Shown here: positions 1 to 9,800 of the stretch, piece by piece
How positions within the stretch are numbered: position 1 is the first letter of the stretch
Layout: each line of letters begins with the position of its first letter
Assembly (NCBI RefSeq): GCF_964204645.1
Contig: NC_134025.1
Location: 16,336,001 to 16,400,000, forward strand
Direction: 5' to 3'
From: Tubulanus polymorphus
Lineage: Eukaryota > Nemertea > Palaeonemertea > Tubulaniformes > Tubulanidae
DNA: 64,000 nt
Made by a program: the position numbers and the translations under genes
Notes under the pieces: model-generated
Seen by the model: only the letters and a program-made list of their open reading frames with translations
What the model was told of the DNA's origin: nothing
The model's database searches: none

Positions 1-998
1 GCGAATTTTGTACGTGATTGTTATCGACACTAACACCTACATAACTCAATGAAAAGTCTCGGAAATCAAAGGGATTTTTTCGTATATTCCCGCTCAACGC
101 ATCGTCGTCTACGAGCGCTAAAACGATAGCCTTTGGAATTTCACCCACAAAAACGGAATCCTTTACGATCGTTCTATGGCCTCTAGGAATATTCAATGAA
201 GTTAATTCGGTTCTTGAAAAGTAGTATTTAGCCGTGTTTTTTTTCTAATGCCTTTGCGTGCGCAACCAAAACCGAGCTATCTAATTCTAGTTTTCGCAAA
301 TAAAGTTGAGCGCTTTCTATTCTTATACGAAAATCAGCGTTTTCCGCGGGAGAAAGTAAAACGAAACTTTCCTTCGATCTATTCAGTTTAATTTGCATAT
401 CTGTATTGTTGATGAAAATTTTATTCATTCTCATTACATCGCAGTATAATCGAGAATAAGCGCAGATTAGTTTACTGTTTTTTGTGTAATTATTTCTTCT
501 AACCAGCCCGGTATTAGCACCGGCTATCGTCGGGTCGATATGATTTTTCTTGCCAGCCTCATCTTCAGTGTATAATTCGCATTGTAGCCAACTGCTATTT
601 TTAGTTTCGGAATTATAGTTCAGCATATTTTCCAACTCACATTTAAACGGGTACAATCCGCCGCCGTGCGTAACGACGCGATCATTGAGCGTAATTTGAA
701 CGTCGCTAAATAAACTGTAGACGCCATTAATCATCGACACGTATTTATCGGGCGCCACATTAGTGCCATCACCGTTGACTATTTTAAATTGTAGTTTCAA
801 ATAAGTGACGTTTAAATCTAAATATTGTTCTGTTTTCGGTATCCTGAAGACGATAGGTCCCGAATCATTGATCGATGTAGAGGGTTCGTAACTAACGTAA
901 CGGCATTCTTTGTAGTTTATCTGGGTACCGGGGATAGTAAACAAATCCAATTCGGATTTGACACACAGGGGCGAGTCTTTGTGTACTAATAACGACAT
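1..998 (-). pseudogene. MCP: Major capsid protein (double jelly-roll), 3' end off window, one frameshift
   Basis: The first 256 residues are open (228-998). They match the invertebrate Polinton capsid family often labelled F54H12.2-like: an N-terminal KSELDLFTIPGTQ segment, an LDLNVTYLKL strand, and SLFSDVQITLNDRVV. Downstream, 1-227 stays coding-like in another minus frame with family-type segments (NIPRG, VLALVDDDA, KNPFDF), so the gene continues past the window edge. The frame changes in a run of eight T (A on the coding strand) at 235-242, which suggests a homopolymer indel, either a real lesion or an assembly error. It is the last gene of the leftward structural block, 5 bp after the preceding stop. 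Confidence 0.85.
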
Positions 999-1003
999 CT
1001 TGT

Positions 1004-1411
1004 CTAATACGCTTCGCCGCTAACACTTCTCTTTATACGTTTGCCTGTGGAAATAATCCGCTGTTTTCGTTTTCTCTTTTGACCTTTTAATGGTTTTGTA
1101 CCGGTTCGCACTTTACCCCGGATAATACGACCCATTGTTTCTAATCCGCGATCTTTAATGGCTGTGGCAAAATTCTTACCACCTACGACATCGCTCGCAA
1201 CGTGCAAACCCGTTCTTAGTAAATGAGGCACCGCTCGTTTAGCCATATTTTTCAATAGGGGTATTGCCGGTCGAGCGAGACCGCCTAAAACAGAAGCAAA
1301 TCCAGCACCGCCTTGTATAGGCGATGATGTGTACACGTCGACTCCGGCACCGCTTTGATTTGCGTAATATCTACAACAGACATCGTGATCTATTTCGCAA
1401 ATAGCCCTCAT
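1004..1411 (-). CDS. Small basic virion-type protein (Polinton minor structural protein)
   Basis: 135 residues, intact. The N-terminal part has Gly/Ala-rich segments (QGGAGFASVLGGLARPAIPL), then an amphipathic helix-like stretch and a Lys/Arg-rich C-terminus (KPLKGQKRKRKQR). A protein of this layout commonly sits between the penton-like and capsid genes in this Polinton family; the role resembles a membrane-active or DNA-associated minor capsid protein such as adenovirus pVI, but that is inference by position and composition. Its ATG overlaps the stop of the penton-like gene by the four bases ATGA (1408-1411). Confidence 0.7.
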   Translation of the reverse strand: MRAICEIDHDVCCRYYANQSGAGVDVYTSSPIQGGAGFASVLGGLARPAIPLLKNMAKRAVPHLLRTGLHVASDVVGGKNFATAIKDRGLETMGRIIRGKVRTGTKPLKGQKRKRKQRIISTGKRIKRSVSGEAY

Positions 1412-2235
1412 ATTAATATATTTTTCTTTTTAAAATGTAAAACAAGATTAACTTTTCCTTTTTTAAAAACAGGTATTTTACCCGATTCTCTTCTTATAAA
1501 GACTTCTATAGTCTGAAAATTACTCCTTTGCACTGGAAAATATTGTAATTTGTTAAACTCTTTTCCAATAACCTTTCCAAAATTTATCGTGTTTAAATGT
1601 ACCATACGCAAAAGATTTGCGCTCTGATCGCCGACTAGTTGGGGTTCTATAACATCGCTATATATCATCAAATTATGATAGTCGACGTTTATATCGACAC
1701 ATCTAGACGCTGTGACTTCGATGTATTTGTAAATAGTTTTGGTACCATTACTATCTACAAATGGTCCATTTTTCTTCGAACCCTGACGAAGGTCGTTAGG
1801 TATATCGTTTACCGGTATACCAGATTTGAAGCCTAAAATCCACGCTATATCGTTCGTAAAAGTTAACGAACACTCGTCGTAAAACTTCACATTAACTTTA
1901 TGACTTAATTCGTCGAAACCTATAATTACTTTATCGTAAAACCACTTGTTGATTTCCGTTTGTATAACGGTGATTAATTGCGCAATAGTGTGATATCGAC
2001 CCTTCGGTATACGTAAGTATTGTTTTCCATGCTCCGGTGACGCCAATTCAAATCGTCCATCTTCGACGTTATCGAAATCTAGCATAAAGTTTATTTGGTG
2101 CAAGGCGCAAACCCATTTACCCTCGAGCGAAATCGATTCTCTCAATCGAACTTTGAAACTATGTTGAATGTTATCGGGGTAAAGATCAACGCTTGCGTCG
2201 CTTTTGAGATACACGTAAAAATCACTACCAATCAT
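1408..2235 (-). CDS. Penton-like minor capsid protein (single jelly-roll)
   Basis: 275 residues, intact. The N-terminus FYVYLKSDASVDLYPDN and C-terminal segments IEPQLVGDQSANLLR and FQTIEVFIRRESGKIPVF are the conserved landmarks of the Polinton protein predicted to form the vertex capsomer. This is family knowledge, not structure seen here. Start overlaps the integrase stop by ATGA (2232-2235) and its stop overlaps the next start in the same way, implying co-expression with integrase and the basic protein. Full length for the family, with no lesions seen. Confidence 0.8.
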   Translation of the reverse strand: MIGSDFYVYLKSDASVDLYPDNIQHSFKVRLRESISLEGKWVCALHQINFMLDFDNVEDGRFELASPEHGKQYLRIPKGRYHTIAQLITVIQTEINKWFYDKVIIGFDELSHKVNVKFYDECSLTFTNDIAWILGFKSGIPVNDIPNDLRQGSKKNGPFVDSNGTKTIYKYIEVTASRCVDINVDYHNLMIYSDVIEPQLVGDQSANLLRMVHLNTINFGKVIGKEFNKLQYFPVQRSNFQTIEVFIRRESGKIPVFKKGKVNLVLHFKKKNILI

Positions 2236-3314
2236 TTCAGTTTTTTAATATCTTTTGCGTTTACCCAGGAATTAAATTTATCAGCGTAATTATACCACTT
2301 CACCAAATATTGTTTTCTCGAACCCTTTCCACGGGATTTAATGATCGATTCGACTTTATAAACATCACCCCTTTTATTGACTTTTATCATTTCGTATTCG
2401 TAAAAAACGCCATCTATTTCAACATCTTGTAAATCTTTAATCTTGTATACACACGGTTGGCGATTAATTCTTTTAGTTACAACAAACAACTCTGTACTCC
2501 AACCGGGTAAATAACCTTTTTGGAACTGCCCTTTTAGTTCGCTTATTCTAACAGTATCACCCACTCGAAATTTGAATTTCGCTCTATTTACTATGCGGTG
2601 GGGTCCGTATAGGTTTTTGAAAACTATGTATTCGTTTAACTGGTTAACGTCTATTGGAGCCATTTTTATACTGCGGTGATATGTATTGTTATATGATCGA
2701 ACTATATCGTCCAGTACATCGATGTATCTATACGAATGTCTATGCGAGAATATTTTATACATTTTTGATTTTAATGTACGTATCCATCGTTCGACAATAG
2801 CGCATTTTACTTCTTTTTTACTTCTGAAAAAACTTATACCCTCGTTTCTGAGAAAATTCTGTGTTTTTGAACCGAGGAACTCGGTCCCGGCGTCAGATTG
2901 TATAACGCTAGGTTTTCTATGTTTAATTATCTTTTTCAATCCTTCCACAACTGTCGAGTTGAATTTATTCAACAAAGGAACGGCGAAACCGTATCTCGAT
3001 AAAACATCTATAGCCGTCAATAGAAACTTGATACCGTCGTTGTGTTTGGAAATATTTGAAACGTCGCACAAATCTATTTGAAACTGTTCGTTCATTCGAT
3101 AGGCTATTGTTTTATTTCTGGGAAACCTTTTCCTCACTTTGGCGTGTAATGTGTAAACTTCTTGCTCGGATAGCCAATCCTTTATCTCATTAAGCGAAAT
3201 GTTTTTATTTTCTTGCCGACATATTCTGTGTAGAGCGTTTGCGCTCGAAAAACTGGCTGGTTTTTCGATACCATAATACTGATTGGCTAGGAATTTTTTC
3301 AGCTCCGCCTTCAT
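2232..3314 (-). CDS. INT: Retroviral-type integrase with C-terminal chromodomain
   Basis: 360 residues, intact. Catalytic core of the DDE superfamily: Asp81 in QIDLCD, Asp141 in QSDAGTEF and Glu175 in AIVERW, about 34 residues apart as expected for DD35E. After the core come a basic linker and a chromodomain-like C-terminus (VESIIKSRG...YLVKWYNY...SWVNAKDI). It would insert linear element DNA with the 6-bp duplication typical of Polintons. The stop overlaps the penton-like start. About 170 bp separate it from the TBP-like gene upstream, a plausible place for its own promoter. Confidence 0.95.
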   Translation of the reverse strand: MKAELKKFLANQYYGIEKPASFSSANALHRICRQENKNISLNEIKDWLSEQEVYTLHAKVRKRFPRNKTIAYRMNEQFQIDLCDVSNISKHNDGIKFLLTAIDVLSRYGFAVPLLNKFNSTVVEGLKKIIKHRKPSVIQSDAGTEFLGSKTQNFLRNEGISFFRSKKEVKCAIVERWIRTLKSKMYKIFSHRHSYRYIDVLDDIVRSYNNTYHRSIKMAPIDVNQLNEYIVFKNLYGPHRIVNRAKFKFRVGDTVRISELKGQFQKGYLPGWSTELFVVTKRINRQPCVYKIKDLQDVEIDGVFYEYEMIKVNKRGDVYKVESIIKSRGKGSRKQYLVKWYNYADKFNSWVNAKDIKKLK

Positions 3315-3483
3315 TGATAACGGTATTTCCGTTACAACACGTGCTCACGCAGTTAATTCGATTGAATTTACAAATAAAACTTGGATCGTCTCGGTCCAAA
3401 CAACAACAACAAAACAATTTTCGTCAATTCATCTTTATTTTTACAATAAAATATTTGTGATAACACGCCTTTTATTAATTTAT

Positions 3484-4011
3484 TCATTTAGAACATAAGA
3501 TGATGTAGAATAAAATTTCTTCGTACGCTTTTTGTAGTTCTTTTGTTTGTTTTGCGCCGGCTAGTATTATGGTTCCGCCATTATGAACAATACATTTAAC
3601 TCCATTTTCGCACATATACACTAAACCGGGGAATATTTCTGTGTTATATTCCGCTGTACAACAATAGTTCGAAAATTTCATCAAGTCAATATGCCGACCA
3701 GTTCTAACGACACCGGTTATTGTTTGTATTTTGTAGTTGTTTAACTTCACGTTGTATCCCATCTTTTGCAGTAAACGCGCAAATTGTCTCGTACTCCGTC
3801 GACTATTAGATTTACTTTTACACCCAGTAATTACCATCTTTCCATTGCCGAATAATAGACAATTACCTTCTATTTTACGATTCTTCCATATTAACCCGCT
3901 AAACTTGGAAGGGTTGTAAATTACATCGTGCGAGATTCTAGCGACATCGGTAAGATTTAATGAACTATTCAAACACGCCGTAGAGACGATGTTCACCACG
4001 TTAACGACCAT
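3484..4011 (-). CDS. TBP-like: TATA-binding-protein-like protein
   Basis: 175 residues, the size of the TBP saddle alone with no N-terminal tail. Two direct repeats are visible. Repeat 1 (about 3-87) has NIVSTACL, YNPSKFSGLIW, LLFGNGKMVITGCKS and RQFARLLQKMGY. Repeat 2 (about 88-172) has YKIQTITG, IFPGLVYM, GGTIILAGAK and AYEEI. Three of the four DNA-intercalating Phe positions of TBP are Phe; the fourth (second Phe of repeat 2) looks replaced, probably by His. Flanking genes on the same strand are Polinton integrase and a Polinton hypothetical, so it belongs to the element. Inferred role: core-promoter recognition for element genes, or interference with host TBP. ATG is 29 bp downstream of a CCCGAACACGTT motif. 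Confidence 0.88.
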   Translation of the reverse strand: MVVNVVNIVSTACLNSSLNLTDVARISHDVIYNPSKFSGLIWKNRKIEGNCLLFGNGKMVITGCKSKSNSRRSTRQFARLLQKMGYNVKLNNYKIQTITGVVRTGRHIDLMKFSNYCCTAEYNTEIFPGLVYMCENGVKCIVHNGGTIILAGAKQTKELQKAYEEILFYIILCSK

Positions 4012-4029
4012 CGTATCAAATGGAAATCA

Positions 4030-4056
4030 AAACGTGCCCGAACACGTTCAGTTGCG
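4030..4056. promoter_or_regulatory. CCCGAACACGTT motif upstream of the TBP-like gene
   Basis: The stretch holds AACGTG and AACACGTT flanking a CCCG centre, a near-palindrome around an E-box-like CACGTT. The 12-mer CCCGAACACGTT recurs at about 11944-11955, upstream of the PC4-like gene, and a one-base variant (CCCAAACACGTT) lies at about 11991-12002. It may be a shared promoter element for the two transcription-factor genes; this is inference from recurrence only. Confidence 0.4.
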
Positions 4057-4108
4057 CAATAATACTACGAACAATTGAACAATACATTTTAATTGCATTT
4101 TGAAGCCA

Positions 4109-4795
4109 TTAAAAGCTAAGCCAATTGGTGAAATCGACATTCCTAGCTCGCTTACTACGCAGTCCGGAACCGCGCTGATCTACTTTTGCATTCTTTTTTA
4201 CTGGAGACAACGACGCATCTAAATCTACGGTAAGTTCGCCTTTGAGCCGTCTCTTTAACATTTTATTATTTATTAGGCTAGTAGGAATATTAAGTTCGTT
4301 TATCGCTGACATATAATCTTCTAATCCAATATAGCTTTGGTTTAATGTAGTTAATACTAACGAAACGTAAACGAGGTCAGAAATATTGCTTCCAGGAATT
4401 AAATTATTCTTGTAGATTATTTCTCCTTTTTCGTTCCATCTCAAAACGTTTGTATTTTCTGTGAAAAATGTCAATAACGATTTACACTTATTCCGGAATT
4501 TAACCGGTATACGTTCGACAATTTTTTCAGTCGAATAAGTATTATTAACGACGTTGATATCTTCAATTTTTCGAGGTAGTGATTGTTTATCGCGCTCCGT
4601 TTTTTGTATAGCTTGCTGCAGCAACGGGTTATATTTTAGATATTTCAAATCATCGGATAGGTTGTTATCGTTTAACGGATTTCCGGTAACTGGTTTTTTA
4701 GTTATAGATTCATTTCCCTGTAGACTAGCTACGAATGCTTGTACTTGCGGTAACATTGCTTCCGGTAGAATAACCAATTTCTCTACGTTCTTCAT
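4109..4795 (-). CDS. Conserved Polinton protein of unknown function
   Basis: 228 residues, intact. The region FRNKCKSLLTFF...VLRWNEKGEIIY...IPGSNISDLVY...LNIPTSLINNKMLKRR is a pattern I associate with a conserved hypothetical that neighbours the F54H12.2-type capsid gene in invertebrate Polintons. The C-terminus is basic (GSGLRSKRARN) and the N-terminal third is low-complexity and charged. No enzyme motif is seen. Its start overlaps the stop of the pX-like gene by ATGA (4792-4795). A structural or scaffolding role is possible from context but unproven. Confidence 0.7.
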   Translation of the reverse strand: MKNVEKLVILPEAMLPQVQAFVASLQGNESITKKPVTGNPLNDNNLSDDLKYLKYNPLLQQAIQKTERDKQSLPRKIEDINVVNNTYSTEKIVERIPVKFRNKCKSLLTFFTENTNVLRWNEKGEIIYKNNLIPGSNISDLVYVSLVLTTLNQSYIGLEDYMSAINELNIPTSLINNKMLKRRLKGELTVDLDASLSPVKKNAKVDQRGSGLRSKRARNVDFTNWLSF

Positions 4796-5268
4796 GACGA
4801 AACTTTATCTATTACTTTGTTCGCGGCTTTACTTAAAACATTAGTCACGATAGATTCTAGAATCGGTTTCAACAAGAGAGGTGTCAATATGAATGGCAGA
4901 AATCCTCCCTTTTGAGAAATAACTCTCCTTTTATGTTTAACAGCTATAGATTTATTCGCTAACATACGAATGTATCGTTTATGTTGTTTTAACACCCGTT
5001 TCTCTTTGTCGCTATGTTCTATATTTCCCAGTAAACTGTTTTTAGATATTTCACAAATACAGTTAATTAGTTCTACTGGTGCCGATTCGATCAACGCTTC
5101 TCGTTGCTTTTTCTTACAACTTGCCAACACGTGAAAATGATGAACGTACTTTTTTAACCGATCAACGGATTTATTGTTACGAGGAACCATCTTCCTTTTA
5201 TAAATAGTAGACCTTAGCTTTCTTTTAATGGATTTTCTTAGTTTTGTAAACGATGTGGTATACATCAC
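4792..5268 (-). CDS. pX-like basic core/membrane-active protein
   Basis: 158 residues. A strongly basic N-terminus (KLRKSIKRKLRSTIYKRK) is followed by a helical region, then KHKRRVISQKGGFLPFILTPL, a Gly-Gly followed by a long hydrophobic segment. This basic-then-GGFLP-hydrophobic layout is the hallmark of the small virion protein compared with adenovirus core protein X in adintoviruses; the GG could be a maturation-protease site. The first 44 bp overlap the end of the packaging-ATPase gene in another frame. It shares an ATGA overlap with the next gene. Confidence 0.7.
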   Translation of the reverse strand: MMYTTSFTKLRKSIKRKLRSTIYKRKMVPRNNKSVDRLKKYVHHFHVLASCKKKQREALIESAPVELINCICEISKNSLLGNIEHSDKEKRVLKQHKRYIRMLANKSIAVKHKRRVISQKGGFLPFILTPLLLKPILESIVTNVLSKAANKVIDKVSS

Positions 5269-5875
5269 TGGGAAATATTTTAGTCCTTAGTCGCCATTTA
5301 TCATCTGTTTTCGGTTTAAAGTCTAATAACAAATAACCGTGTGGTTCTTCTGTAGCATCTTTGAAAGCCTGTTCTATTTCATTTTCTAGTCCCACTTGTT
5401 GAGCTAACACCCGAATTTGGTTTCTATCTCGAGCGTTTTTGAATACGGCGATATAATGACTATTTAAACTAATCGTCCTAAAACCTTTCCCTTTAGGAAA
5501 TAAGTTTTGAACAATAGTGATAATAGAAATATTTCTATGATGAGCGCCCTTAGTATACAACGCCGCCAAGGTGTCATTACCGCCAACTTCGTTCATCAGA
5601 TCGTCGACTATTATTAAAGTGCGACTACTACCGTTTATTTTTTCGTATAGTTCATCAGAAAATCCTTCGACAAATTGAACATCAAATTTTTCCAATTCTT
5701 GAAACATTTCGGGCTGCGCCTCTCCATAACACCAATAAATTTTTTCCGGTTGTTTTTCTATAAGTTTTTCGGTAATTAATTTCTTTACAAACCAACTTTT
5801 ACCGGATGATGTAGGTCCGCAGACTAGCATAGTAAATGGATGCACGAGATATCTAGGCCCATCGTATTCTGCCAT
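5225..5875 (-). CDS. ATP: Genome-packaging ATPase (FtsK/HerA, A32-like)
   Basis: 216 residues, intact. Walker A is GPTSSGKSW near residues 20-28 and Walker B is TLIIVDDLM near 89-97; a later IVQNLFP segment fits the sensor region (S/T-Q/N) of this family. It powers DNA translocation into the capsid. It is the first gene of the leftward block, its ATG facing the zinc-finger/polymerase transcription unit across about 250 bp. Length fits Polinton ATPases. Confidence 0.93.
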   Translation of the reverse strand: MAEYDGPRYLVHPFTMLVCGPTSSGKSWFVKKLITEKLIEKQPEKIYWCYGEAQPEMFQELEKFDVQFVEGFSDELYEKINGSSRTLIIVDDLMNEVGGNDTLAALYTKGAHHRNISIITIVQNLFPKGKGFRTISLNSHYIAVFKNARDRNQIRVLAQQVGLENEIEQAFKDATEEPHGYLLLDFKPKTDDKWRLRTKIFPSDVYHIVYKTKKIH

Positions 5876-6123
5876 CTTAGTGGTTTTAGGGTTTTAGGGT
5901 TTTTGATTATCCGTAGTAGCCGACTTTTAATAATTTTGAATTTCAAAAATTGATAAAGTTTAGAATTTTACAAAACCAGGTTTGACAATTTTTCAAGTTT
6001 TAGAAAATGTGGTTTGTACATTTTTAATAGGAAAATACTAAGAGGTTTGATAAAATATTCAATTATAAAATTTGTGGTTTGGATATTTTTTTAAAGTAAA
6101 AAAGATGTTCTCTTTTATAGATC
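5876..6123. promoter_or_regulatory. Divergent intergenic region between ATPase and polymerase units
   Basis: About 250 bp of AT-rich DNA with no gene. It holds a repeated TTTTAGGG run next to the ATPase start and several copies of a GGTTTG/TGTGGTTTG motif (near 5980, 6010, 6040, 6070). The right edge, a pyrimidine-rich run ending in TATAG at 6120, could be a 3' splice site just before the zinc-finger ATG. It probably carries promoters for both directions; no experimentally defined motif is recognised. Confidence 0.5.
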
Positions 6124-6808
6124 ATGTATTCGTGCAGCATTTGTAACGCTACCTTCGCCTCGAAATTCAATCTCAAACGTCATGAGATGATGCATGAGGG
6201 TAAGAAGGGTTTCAAATGTCTGGAGTGCGGTAAAGCACACGCCAGAAAAGATAATTTAGTGCGGCATATGAAAAATTGTAATAATCGGCAGGTAGCGCAG
6301 GATAGAGTGCCACCGATAGCTCAGACTTCTGACCAACCAGACGATAAGCAACCTATATCAAATGTTCGGTCATCTCCTCAACCATCTACGTCAACCGCTT
6401 TCACGGTAAGAATCCTCAGACATATATATATATTATCATGATCATAATATATACGTTATACGTTTTGTATTTATATGTATTTAATTTGTATTTCAGTGTA
6501 ATAATTGCGGTAAAAGATCGGCTCGAAAAGATAATCTTAAGCGGCACATGAGATCGTGTAAACCACGACGACCGGTTGCGAAGGAATTCTCATGTTCTAA
6601 TTGCGCAAGATCTTTTACCGAAATAAACGATTTGAAAATACATAGGGAACATTGTAGTTCTACGGCTCAGAAACGACCCAGGGACGATGACGACAATGAC
6701 CAGCAATCGACACAAAAACGTCTGTGTCATAATAATAATAGTCCCGATGAAATTATTAGAGGGAATATTAAGTTAGTTAGAGTAAGTATTATCGAACAAA
6801 TTCGATAG
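6124..6808 (+). CDS. C2H2 zinc-finger exons, likely N-terminal part of the polymerase gene
   Basis: Exon 1 (6124-6405) encodes two C2H2 fingers (YSCSICNATFASKFNLKRH and a KCLECGKAHARKDNLVRH finger), then a Ser/Pro/Gln-rich linker. A canonical intron (GTAAG at 6406 to TTTCAG at 6491-6496, 91 bp, phase 0) joins exon 2, which opens with another complete finger (CNNCGKRSARKDNLKRH) and a fourth finger from about 6591. An acidic stretch follows. The frame runs to a stop at 6806-6808, but open acidic codons resume at 6816 in the frame of the polymerase N-terminus. Zinc fingers ahead of PolB are known in invertebrate Mavericks, so this is probably one gene, joined by a short unresolved splice or broken by an indel. 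Confidence 0.75.
6406..6496 (+). other. Predicted 91-bp GT-AG intron
   Basis: Donor ACG/GTAAGA and acceptor TATTTCAG/TGT. Removing it keeps frame and completes a perfect C2H2 zinc finger whose first cysteine is the first codon of exon 2. Size is close to the 87-bp intron in the PC4-like gene of the same element. Confidence 0.8.
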
Positions 6809-6815
6809 ATCGTGA

Positions 6816-9800
6816 AAGGACGATGATAGTAATAAGGAAGAGGACGATACCGTAACAGCGCGCGATACCGAAACAATACTCCGCGAGTATTTAAGTAACA
6901 TCCTAGCGGCAATGAGTGAGATGTTAGACGCCCGGCCAACCGATATGTTGAGGATTTCGATAGAACATGAAAATCTTCAAAGAAATATCGAATACTTCTA
7001 CGTACCTCTAGAAGAAATCACTATCGATTATTTACTCGAGCGTATTGTTAGTGTTCTTCAGTCTAACGAAGATCTATCTTTGGACGGGCTGATCTTTCAT
7101 TGTACACTCATTAGGATGTCTCTCGGTGGTGCTAGACAAAAGCGGATAACGACTGACTTTGAACAGTTCCGAAAAACAAAGAAATCGGTCATCAGTATAA
7201 ATAATGATGACGATTTATGCCTAGCGAGGGCGCTAGTCGTGGCGAAGGCGCGAGCCGATAATGACCCTCGTTATAACATAATTCGTAAATGCGAAAAATC
7301 ACCGCAACGAGAAGCCGCTCTCGCATTGCACCAGGCGACAGGAGTCCCCACCGGCAAGTGTGGAATCCCCGAGCTGGACAAAATGGTGAAGGCTAAACTT
7401 GACGATTATTATGTTTTAGTGGTGACTGGAGACAATAACGCATACCACGTATTGTACGAAAACGATAAAAAAAATATTAACCCAGGATTCGAATGCGAAG
7501 AAAATAAGCCTTTTATACACGAATGGCCACTTCGACGTCGTATCGTCAATGGCTGCATTTACGTGTCGTGTATATTTCTGTTTCTCGTGTAAAAAAGGAT
7601 ATAATACAGCCGAAGCGCATCGTTGTAATGACAAATGTTCCTTATGTCGTGGCAATTGCGCTCGAGAACAGAGGGGCAATTATTTTTGCAATCGTTGCAA
7701 TATGTACTATAAATCGGAAGCGTGTTTTGCCAATCATTTAAGACCTTTGGCAACGGGTCAAAGCCTTTGTAATTCGCGGGCACGGTGTATGCGTTGTGGC
7801 TCTATTATTCCCCGATCGAAACTGGATCCTAAATTACACGATTGCGGTAAAAAGTATTGTTCCTCGTGTAAAGAAAAGCTACCTATAGGCCATCTTTGTT
7901 ATATTGGGGTGACAAAAGGTCAGGAGCACGTGGTCCCCGAAGGCGATAAAAACACGCATCAATTAATCAATCCTTATTTAGACGCGAAAAGCGAAGAATT
8001 CAAAATTAGAAAATTTATAGCGTTTGATTTCGAAACGACTACTGTGGATTCGAACCACGTTGTAGTATTAGGTATAGCACACAGAACGTGTCAAATGTGT
8101 AAATGGTCAAGGCGTACTCCAGACTCGTCATGCGACCATTGCGGTAAACACGAACACGTGTTCAAGTCGGATATCGATTTCTGCAAATGGCTGTTTACTG
8201 AGGAGAATAAGGGTTCCACTGTTTTTGCGCACAATTTTCAATCGTTTGACGGCTATTTTATTTTAAGATATTTGGTTTCGCAAGGCATACTACCGGACAT
8301 AGTACCAAACGGTGGTAAAATTATGACGATGTCTATCCAACATTTGGACATTAAATTTTTGGATACTTTGAATTTCCTACCTATGAAACTTGGTAAATTA
8401 CCGGAAACATTAGGTATTCCGGAATTGAAAAAGGGTTATTTTCCGTACACTTTTTGTACTGGAAAAAATATGAATTATGTAGGACCGATTCCGGATTTAC
8501 ATTATTATAATCCTGATGGCATGAGTTCCAGCGAGAGGAACGAATTTGTAAAGTGGCATACAGAGCGCCGGTCTGAAAATTTCGTTTTTGATATGCAACA
8601 CGAGTTGATAGGGTATTGTCGGTCCGATGTTGACATATTAATGCAATCGGTCATTAATTTCCAACATCAATTCTTTGCACTTACTTCAGTCGATCCTTTT
8701 AGAAATTCAATTACCATTGCGTCGGCATGCAATCTAGCGTTAAGAACAAATTTCCTAAAATCGGAAACAATTGGCTTAATACCCCCAGGCGGTTATAGAC
8801 CCAATGCTAAGTTTTCAAAAATGAGCATCCGTTGGTTAAGATGGCTATCTGAAAATAATGATATTCGAATTCAACATGCGTTGGATGGCGGTGAAGTAAC
8901 TATTGACCGCTATAAAGTGGATGGTTACCACGCCGAATCAAACACCGTGTATGAATTTCATGGCTGTCTGTACCACGGATGCCCTAAATGTTTTAAAAAT
9001 TCAGATATGCAGTCGCCGGTGCGGCCCGATAAAAAATTTGGTGAACTTTATCAGGCTACGTTAGAAAAGAGTGCAAAGATTAGGGCCCTTGGATATAATT
9101 TGGTGGAATTTTGGGAACACGAATATTGTAACTTGGTGAAAGAAAACCGTGTTTTTGCCGATTTTGTAAAAGAAGTAGATATTTCTGACCCGTTATTACC
9201 GCGTGACGCATTTTTCGGCGGTCGAACTAATGCAATCAAAATCTATCATAAGGCCGAAGATGATGAAAAAATTAAATATATTGACATATGTTCGCTATAC
9301 CCGTACGTTAATAGTCGTTGTAGCTATCCAATAGGTCACCCAACAGTTATAACTGAAAATTTCGGTGATATCAAAGATTATTACGGGTTGATTAAATGCC
9401 GAATTTTACCACCTCGGGGCTTATATTTACCCATCCTTCCATACAGAGCCAATGGCAAATTATCCTTTCCTTTGTGTCGCTCGTGCGCTGAAGATAGTAA
9501 TCAACGCGAAAGGTGTCGCCACTCGGAAGACGAACGTGCTATTACCGGAACGTGGGTCAGTTTAGAGATCCAAAAAGCCGTTGAATTGGGATACCGTATT
9601 ATCGGTATATTCGAAATTTGGAATGGTGAACGTAGCGAAACCGGATTATTTGCAGACTATATAGGAAAATTTCTAAAAGTAAAAACCGAAGTTAGCGGGT
9701 GGCCATCTCCCGATATGACTCGCGCCGAAAAAGACCAATTTCTATCCGATTATTTCGAGCGCGAGGGTATCCGTCTCGAAGAAAATAACATAAAGAAGGC

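Noticed and set aside
5880-5910. Telomeric repeat (TTTTAGGG)
   Set aside because: Only two to three units, inside an element promoter region; too short to be a telomere relic.
7490-7560. Programmed frameshift in PolB
   Set aside because: No slippery heptamer or obvious downstream stem; both known alternatives (indel, error) are simpler.
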